Origin: Tenebrio molitor
Lineage: Eukaryota; Arthropoda; Insecta; Coleoptera; Tenebrionidae
Assembly: GCF_963966145.1 (NCBI RefSeq)
Contig: NC_091047.1
Location: 1,364,001 to 1,428,000, forward strand
Reading direction: 5' to 3'
Length of the DNA stretch: 64,000 nt
Part shown: positions 58,374 through 64,000 of the stretch, one piece after another
Position numbering within the stretch: position 1 is the stretch's first letter
Layout: each line of letters opens with the position of its first letter
Position numbers and translations under genes: made by a program
The notes under the pieces: model-generated
Databases searched by the model: none
What the model was told of the DNA's origin: nothing
The model's input: only the letters and a program-made list of their open reading frames with translations

Positions 58374-60590
58374 ATGGATGCGTCGAAGCAAAATAAAAGA
58401 AACATTCAACCCTTTCAAGGCGAACGTTATGCTACATGGAAGTTTAGAATTAGCGCACTACTTGAGGAACTTGACGTCGCAGTAGTAGTAGCTCAAGATG
58501 TGCCAGCAGTACCGACTGAAGAGTGGAAGAAAAAGAATTCGCTGGCCCGAAACACCATAATAGAATATTTGGGCGATTCGTTGCTAGGTTTTGCGAAAGA
58601 ACAAGAATTTGCTAAGCAAATAATAGCAAATCTAGACACCATTTATGAAAGGAGAAGTCTTGCAACACAGCTCACTTTAAGAAAAAAATTATTGAATCTC
58701 AAGACAAAACCAAATGAGAATTTACAAACACATTTTACTCGATTCGATGATCTAGTAACGGAATTACTCGCTGCGGGGGCAAAGCTAGAAGAGATGGACA
58801 AGATCTCACATCTATTATTGACTCTACCGTCCGTTTATGATGGAGTAATCACGGCACTGGAAACGCTCAGTGAAGAAAGTTTAAACTTAGCTTTTGTAAA
58901 GACACGACTTTTGGACTACGAAATAAAATCGAGGACAGACGAGCTCACTGTGAAAGCGTTAGAGACCAGCGGACACTCACCATCTAAAAATGACTATAAA
59001 AAGACAAGAGGACTAAGATACAACCGAGCTCCTAAACAAAACAAACAATATTTAAGCAGTAAAACTAAAGGTAGAAGAACGTCTTATAAGAAGCAATCTG
59101 AATTACGCTGTTTCCATTGTGGCAGAAACAATCATTTTCAAAAGGATTGTTTTTATTACAAACGAATGATAGAAGCCCCAAAGAGTGCTCAACAAACGAC
59201 ACAAGCCAAGGCGCAGGCAACAACCTCCAGTTTCGCATTCATGATCGGACATTATATGGACAACACAACTTTGGGTAGACAAGAGAAGTTCATTATCGAT
59301 TCTGGAGCGATCGATCACATTTGTAATAATTTAAGTCTGTTTGAGTCTTGCACAGACTTATCAACACCAGTACAAATAGCAGTGGCTAAACTCGGAACGA
59401 CGGTAACAGCTACCAAGAGGGGAACCATCAAAGTGACAACTACCCAAGGAATGGAAGGACAACTTGAAGATGTCCTGTATGCTCCAGATGTGCAGCACAA
59501 CCTCATATCCGTGCGACGGATTCAAGCCAAGGGTATGACAGTTATATTTAGTCCACAAGGGGTCACAATTCAAAATGGTAAACAAACCATTCTAACAGGT
59601 AAGCCATTTAATGGATTGTTAGCTGTAACTTTACAGATTAATAAAAGCATGGTAAATTATGGAAGTCAGGTCCATGTGATTAATAACTATCAAATATGGC
59701 ATGAGAGACTTGGTCACATAAGTAAAACAAATTTTAACAAGTTAAAAGCACATAATATGGTAGAAGACATTAATCACATTGACCAAATAAAACCAACTGA
59801 TGAACTGTGTGAAGCTTGTATTTACGGGAAACAAGCAAGACTTCCTTTCAATAAAAATAAAATTAAAAACCATGTAACGAGACCCCTGTTTAACGTACAT
59901 ACTGATGTATGTGGGCCTGTAACACCTCCTACTATAAATAGCAAAAATTACTTTGTCACTTTCATTGATGAGTTTACACATTATACAGTGACATATTTAA
60001 TTACATTTAAAGGCGAAGTGAAAGATGTCTTTCAAGATTATCTGCTCAAGGCAAATGCCCATTTCAATTTAAAAATCGTAAATCTGTATTGCGATAACGG
60101 CAGAGAATATCTCTCCAATGAGTTAAAAGACCTATGTGCTCAGCAAGGAATTACATATCACTTAACTGTGCCCTATACACCACAACAAAATGGTATAGCA
60201 GAACGGATGAACCGTACAATCACAGAAAAAGCTCGTGCGATGCTGGTTGCTTCAAAATTAGCTTCATCATTCTGGGGCGAAGCTGTTTTAACAGCCACAT
60301 ATTTAATTAACCGTTCTCCCACAAAAGCGTTAATTAATAATAAAACCCCATATGAAATGTGGTATCAAAGAAAACCAACATTAAAATTTTTGAAAGTATT
60401 CGGTTCCACTGTTTACATCCATATCAAAACTAGTAAAAATAAATTTGATAAAAAATCAAATAAAGGAATACTAGTGGGATATGAACCCAATGGATACAGA
60501 GTGTGGAAAGAAACCGAACAAAAATTTATTATTGCTCGAGATGTTGTGGTAGATGAAGCAAATAGTGAAGCTACGAACGTGAATATGTAA
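58374..60590 (+). CDS. Copia gag-protease-integrase (first part of the polyprotein)
   Basis: The frame starts at ATG 58374 and ends at TAA 60588-60590, 738 residues. The Gag region ends in a zinc knuckle, CFHCGRNNHFQKDC, at residues 246-259. The aspartic protease active-site motif DSG is at 309-311. The integrase begins with an HHCC zinc region (WHERLGHI at 442, CEACIYGKQ downstream). Its catalytic triad is D511, D574 and E610, giving the D-35-E spacing of copia integrases. The following GKQ-less C-terminal part includes the GYEPNGYRVW segment. A longer reading starting at a non-ATG codon upstream is not needed. Function: capsid formation, polyprotein processing and cDNA integration. The frame stops just before the linker to the reverse transcriptase because of the single frame break. 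Confidence 0.93.
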   Translation: MDASKQNKRNIQPFQGERYATWKFRISALLEELDVAVVVAQDVPAVPTEEWKKKNSLARNTIIEYLGDSLLGFAKEQEFAKQIIANLDTIYERRSLATQLTLRKKLLNLKTKPNENLQTHFTRFDDLVTELLAAGAKLEEMDKISHLLLTLPSVYDGVITALETLSEESLNLAFVKTRLLDYEIKSRTDELTVKALETSGHSPSKNDYKKTRGLRYNRAPKQNKQYLSSKTKGRRTSYKKQSELRCFHCGRNNHFQKDCFYYKRMIEAPKSAQQTTQAKAQATTSSFAFMIGHYMDNTTLGRQEKFIIDSGAIDHICNNLSLFESCTDLSTPVQIAVAKLGTTVTATKRGTIKVTTTQGMEGQLEDVLYAPDVQHNLISVRRIQAKGMTVIFSPQGVTIQNGKQTILTGKPFNGLLAVTLQINKSMVNYGSQVHVINNYQIWHERLGHISKTNFNKLKAHNMVEDINHIDQIKPTDELCEACIYGKQARLPFNKNKIKNHVTRPLFNVHTDVCGPVTPPTINSKNYFVTFIDEFTHYTVTYLITFKGEVKDVFQDYLLKANAHFNLKIVNLYCDNGREYLSNELKDLCAQQGITYHLTVPYTPQQNGIAERMNRTITEKARAMLVASKLASSFWGEAVLTATYLINRSPTKALINNKTPYEMWYQRKPTLKFLKVFGSTVYIHIKTSKNKFDKKSNKGILVGYEPNGYRVWKETEQKFIIARDVVVDEANSEATNVNM

Positions 60591-62350
60591 ATGTTGGAGA
60601 TTCTAAACACTCTGATAGTAGAGATCAATTAGAAACCCAACAAGTTGAGCAGAAAATTCCTAACCTTGTTCCAACAAGTGAAAAGGAATCCGAAAGGTCT
60701 GAACTCAGAAGGAGTGAAAGACATAAAAATCGTCCTATAACAAATTATGATGAAAGTAAATTAGATGAATTGTATAACAGTATTTTAAGTACTGTACATC
60801 ATCAAATCAGAATTCCTAAATCTGTGAAAGAAATTGCAGAAAGGGAAGATAAGATTAAGTGGGAGCAGGCTATAAAAGAAGAACTTGACTCGTTAGAAGA
60901 AAATAAAACATGGACACTTGTAAAAAGACCTATGAATGCTAATATTGTTGATTGCAAATGGGTTTTCACTCTTAAAAATGATGAGCAGGGAAATATTTCA
61001 AGGTATAAAGCCCGACTGGTGGCAAAAGGTTTTAGTCAAAAATATCTAGAAGATTACGATGAAATTTTTGCACCAGTAGCCAGGCTTACATCCTTTAGAT
61101 GTTTATTAGCGTTTGCTAATCAATTTGATTTACTGATCCATCATATGGATGTGAAAACCGCTTTTCTAAATGGTATTTTGAAAGAAACCATTTATATGAA
61201 AGTTCCTGAACGAGTAAAGGCTAGAGAGGGACTAGTTTGTAAATTAAATAAAGCAATATATGGTCTTAAACAAGCTTCTCGGTGTTGGTATGAACGCTTT
61301 GATGAATTGTTAAAGTCAAAAGGGTTTATCAACTCTCAAGTTGAACACTGCATCTATTTACTCGATAATGGAGACATCTCCAATAACATTTATGTATTGT
61401 TATATGTAGATGATGTAATCATAGTTACAAAAGATGCGCTTAGAATGTTGAACTTCAAAAAGTTTTTAATGAAAAATTTTAAAATGACAGACTTACGAAA
61501 GATTAAACTCTTTTTGGGTATCAAAATTGAACGCAACAATGACACTTTAACGTTGGATCAAAGTCTTTACTTGAAAGCAATTTTAGATAAATTCAATATG
61601 ACAGAATGCAAACCTGTGAAAACTCCCATAAATATGAAAATAGATTATGAAAAATTAAATTCTGAGGAAGACAGTAGAGCACCCTGCAGGCAACTGATCG
61701 GGTCTTTAATGTATGTAATGTTATGCACAAGACCAGATCTTTGTGTCACAATTAACATCTTAAGTAGGTATCAGAGTAAAAATAATGCAGAATTGTGGAC
61801 CAATCTAAAAAGGGTGTTAAGGTACATTAAAGGGAGTATTAATTTAAAATTAATTTATAAAAGGAGTAACCCTGATTCAGAAATACTAGTGGGTTATGTG
61901 GATTCTGATTGGGGAGGTCATGAAGACGACCGAAAAAGTACGTCAGGATATTTATTTCAAGCGTACAAAAACTGTACGGTGTCCTGGAATAGCAGGAGAC
62001 AAAATACAGTAGCTGCTTCTTCGACAGAAGCAGAATATATTGCCCTTTTTGAAGGTGTCAAGGAAGCAATTTGGTTAAAATCATTATTTGAAAGCATAAG
62101 TATTAAAATGATTAAACCAATTACGATATTTGAAGATAACACAGGTTGTATAAATATTGCAAATAATCCCATAAATCATAAAAGAACCAAACATATAGAT
62201 ATAAAATATCATTTCACACGAGAACAAATTCAAAATAAAGTTATCATAGTGAAATATCTGTCAACAGGTGACCAATTGGCTGATATATTCACAAAGCCGA
62301 TACCAGCACAAAGATATGTGGACATAAGGACAAAACTTGGCATAGAATAA
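60569..62350 (+). CDS. Copia reverse transcriptase and RNase H (second part of the polyprotein)
   Basis: The frame is open from just after a stop at 60566-60568 to TAA at 62348-62350. The first internal ATG is at 60770, but the linker upstream of it (SERHKNRPITNYDES) belongs to the polyprotein, so an independent start is doubtful. Reverse transcriptase: WVFTLKND, YKARLVAKGFSQKY, MDVKTAFLNG, KLNKAIYGLKQA and the YVDD active site at 61403-61414. RNase H: GYVDSDWGG, a SSTEAEY helix, EDNTGCI, and the C-terminal KHIDIKYHF and LADIFTKP blocks. All catalytic acidic positions that I can identify are present. It lies in frame -1 relative to the first part, overlapping by about 20 bases without an evident slippery heptamer. 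Confidence 0.92.
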   Translation, partial: SYEREYVNVGDSKHSDSRDQLETQQVEQKIPNLVPTSEKESERSELRRSERHKNRPITNYDESKLDELYNSILSTVHHQIRIPKSVKEIAEREDKIKWEQAIKEELDSLEENKTWTLVKRPMNANIVDCKWVFTLKNDEQGNISRYKARLVAKGFSQKYLEDYDEIFAPVARLTSFRCLLAFANQFDLLIHHMDVKTAFLNGILKETIYMKVPERVKAREGLVCKLNKAIYGLKQASRCWYERFDELLKSKGFINSQVEHCIYLLDNGDISNNIYVLLYVDDVIIVTKDALRMLNFKKFLMKNFKMTDLRKIKLFLGIKIERNNDTLTLDQSLYLKAILDKFNMTECKPVKTPINMKIDYEKLNSEEDSRAPCRQLIGSLMYVMLCTRPDLCVTINILSRYQSKNNAELWTNLKRVLRYIKGSINLKLIYKRSNPDSEILVGYVDSDWGGHEDDRKSTSGYLFQAYKNCTVSWNSRRQNTVAASSTEAEYIALFEGVKEAIWLKSLFESISIKMIKPITIFEDNTGCINIANNPINHKRTKHIDIKYHFTREQIQNKVIIVKYLSTGDQLADIFTKPIPAQRYVDIRTKLGIE

Positions 62351-62421
62351 TTTTTTTAAATATTTTTTTTTGTTAATGCTAGATGTTTTTTTTGAATTTT
62401 TTTGTTAATCTAGCTTAAGGT

Positions 62422-62620
62422 TTTTTTCTTTCTCGAATTGGAGGAAGTTTTTTGTTAAGATTTTTCTTTCTCACACAGAGGAAGTTTTTTTGTGAAGATT
62501 TTTCTTTCTCAAATCAGAGGAAGTTTTTTTTGTTGTTAACATTTTTCTTTCTTAAATCAGAGGAAGTTTTTTTTTGTTAACTTTTCTTTCTCAAGTTAGA
62601 GGAAGTTTTTTTGTTTTTCT
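62422..62620 (+). repeat. Tandem repeats of about 40 bp in the copia 3' untranslated region
   Basis: Five imperfect units of 38-43 bases carry the pattern TTTTTCTTTCTC, a variable word, AGAGGAAGTTTTTTTTGTTAA. They lie between the RNase H stop and the polypurine tract. Length varies mainly in the T-runs. Confidence 0.85.
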
Positions 62621-62703
62621 ATAGAAATAAAAGATTGTAGGGTTGTAAGATAAGTACCTACTTATAATATTTTTATGTAATGTAAATCTTTACTGTAATT
62701 TTT

Positions 62704-62712
62704 GAGTGGGAG
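62704..62712 (+). other. Polypurine tract of the copia element
   Basis: GAGTGGGAG lies directly before the 3' LTR. It is short and interrupted by one T, as is common in copia-type elements. Confidence 0.65.
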
Positions 62713-62906
62713 TATTGGAGTTTCATAATGGAACAGCAAAAATCACAGTATAAAAGAACTGCGTAGGTTGAAGTGGTCCAGATTCTGACCAGCACGTGTT
62801 GCACATAAAATAATTCACGGCATTGTAAAACTCCAGACTCCAAAATATTATTTAGTCCATATAAAGCTTTTAAACAGCAAGGTTGTGTCTTATTAAAATC
62901 CCAACA
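62713..62906 (+). repeat. 3' LTR of the copia element
   Basis: A 194-bp copy of the 5' LTR with no difference found by eye, ending CCAACA and followed by the target duplication CGACC. Confidence 0.93.
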
Positions 62907-62911
62907 CGACC

Positions 62912-64000
62912 TTTCGTCGAACTTGGCGAGGAATCATGCGGCACCGAGATGCAGCCTGCAGCAGGAGCGGTGAAAGATTGTCGGCGGCGGCCCGGGGGAC
63001 GGCACCTGCCGCCCCGAAAAGGCCACGCGCTCGGTCGCCGCCAGATCGGGAGCGATAAAGGAGATCAGACGGCAGCGCCGCCCACGCGAACCAGAATCAC
63101 GCGTTCCGAAGTCATTGCCATCGTGACCTTGGCTTAACCCGTGCGCCTCTGCCCTAAGCACGCGGCCTTTGTCTGTGCGGATTTTTTCCAGGGTTTCCAC
63201 CGAATTCGACCGTTAAGCGGCGGCCAATTAAATCCTAACTGTACCGGAGGCGCGCGCTAATCGATCATTTCTGTCGCCGATCGACAGAAACGGCTCCGGG
63301 TCGTCGACAACGTCGGGGATAAAAGTGAAACTTATCCGGCTGCTGATAAAGGTAACGATGCGTGTAATCAATCCATTCGGGAGACGAAACCGGACCAAAA
63401 AAATCACCATCAGCTGGACGGGTCCGCGACCGGAGCCGTTGACTCTTCACATTTCGGTTTTTTCATCGTCGTCGAGTCGAATGTTTGTCTAGCGCCCCGG
63501 GCGCGGGCGTCCCGCCGGGACACCGCGGATCGAACCCGATCGGAGTTCATCGGCGCGGGCCCGGGGCGCAGCCGCCGCCGGCCGCCAGAGCTGTCGGTGC
63601 TTGTCTCGACGGTGCCGTGGGTGGAGGACTCACCCAACATGTGGCGATCCGGAAACGAATCGATGCCGCTCTCCGTCGCTGTTCCTGCACTCGATTAATT
63701 ACTCCCGGACCCGGACTGACTTGTGTGGACGCGATTTTTGATGGTTCAATCCGCACGACCCATTGTCCTGTCAATAACGAATCATGACGGCTTACGCAAC
63801 ACGTGACTTATGAAAGATCGGGTTCAGATCATCCCGAATCATGTCGGCCGATTGGCTTTCTCTTCGACCAGCTTTTGTCTGATGTCATCGTCACGCATTC
63901 TCCGATTCGATTGAGCCGTCACGTCGCAAATTACGATTTGGTGTGTGGTGGTCCGGACGAGGTTCGAATTTGGCGCTGTTTTCGCACTCGCTGCCACCTG
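62912..64000. other. GC-rich CpG-dense block to the window end
   Basis: The copia element inserted at or near the border of an AT-rich spacer (left) and this GC-rich block (right). Reading frames overlap on both strands without domains. No gene is supported. Confidence 0.4.

Larger units (their letters stand above)
58052..62906 (+). mobile_element. Copia-type LTR retrotransposon, near full length
   Basis: The element is 4855 bp and is flanked by a 5-bp target duplication CGACC (58047-58051 and 62907-62911). It has two 194-bp LTRs that look identical by eye, a primer-binding site matching the internal initiator-Met tRNA region used by copia, and the gene order gag, protease, integrase, reverse transcriptase, RNase H, which defines Ty1/copia (Pseudoviridae). 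A polypurine stretch precedes the 3' LTR. The single polyprotein frame expected of copia is broken once near 60570-60587. Identical LTRs point to a recent insertion. Confidence 0.95.

Noticed and set aside
60569..60590. Programmed -1 frameshift site in copia
   Set aside because: No X-XXY-YYZ slippery heptamer is present in the overlap; a one-base deletion is the simpler reading, so it is kept only as an alternative.

Overview
The window is nuclear DNA of an insect, most likely a beetle. The evidence is very short spliceosomal introns (many of 44-55 bp), a copia-group LTR retrotransposon, TA-flanked DNA transposons, and RTE-like, jockey-like and mariner-like remnants. The species cannot be named from sequence alone; 'beetle, perhaps tenebrionid' is an inference. 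Base composition is two-phased. Blocks rich in G+C and CpG, with scattered TAAT cores (about 0.6-6.9, 8.8-9.7, 11.0-11.9, 14.1-18.6, 20.0-21.0, 22.9-23.7, 25.1-26.0, 29.0-30.4, 43-46, 50-51.5 and 62.9-64 kb), alternate with AT-rich, transposon-bearing spacers.

Genes. (1) 20021-20506, minus: the first coding exon (162 codons) of a NOL4-family gene; the rest lies further left or outside the window. (2) 30364-32601, minus: a complete eight-exon IFT52 gene (420 codons) for an intraflagellar-transport B subunit. (3) 36135-40953, minus: a complete seven-exon gene (1506 codons) with an N-terminal FHA domain, a long acidic then basic low-complexity middle with TQ repeats and an SDTD-type acidic site, and two C-terminal BRCT domains. 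This is the MDC1/Mu2 architecture of a DNA-damage checkpoint scaffold. (4) About 41150-41331, plus: a probable 5' UTR exon and first coding exon of an unrecognised gene, divergent from the MDC1-like gene across about 200 bp. (5) 42300-42825, minus: a broken partial copy of the MDC1-like large exon, lying upstream of its parent.

Mobile DNA. A copia element with apparently identical 194-bp LTRs occupies 58052-62906; it has a 5-bp target duplication and one frame break between integrase and reverse transcriptase. Three TA-flanked inverted-repeat elements lie almost end to end at 54113-56803. At 32810-33578 there is a long-TIR element whose core is a 142-bp tandem repeat. A 318-bp hairpin element sits inside an RTE-type remnant at 7207-8330. 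There are further reverse-transcriptase remnants at 28420-29056 and 46300-46855, a mariner-type remnant at 47480-47627, two small MITE-like elements (309-555, 22062-22324), and several short GC-rich hairpins with a related core.

The four host genes or gene starts do not form one pathway. IFT52 serves sensory cilia and sperm flagella, the MDC1-like protein serves double-strand-break signalling, and the NOL4-like protein is probably a nuclear regulator. The GC-rich blocks around the NOL4-like exon look like intronic or upstream regulatory DNA, but that is inference. I saw no RNA genes, CRISPR arrays or bacterial-type features.
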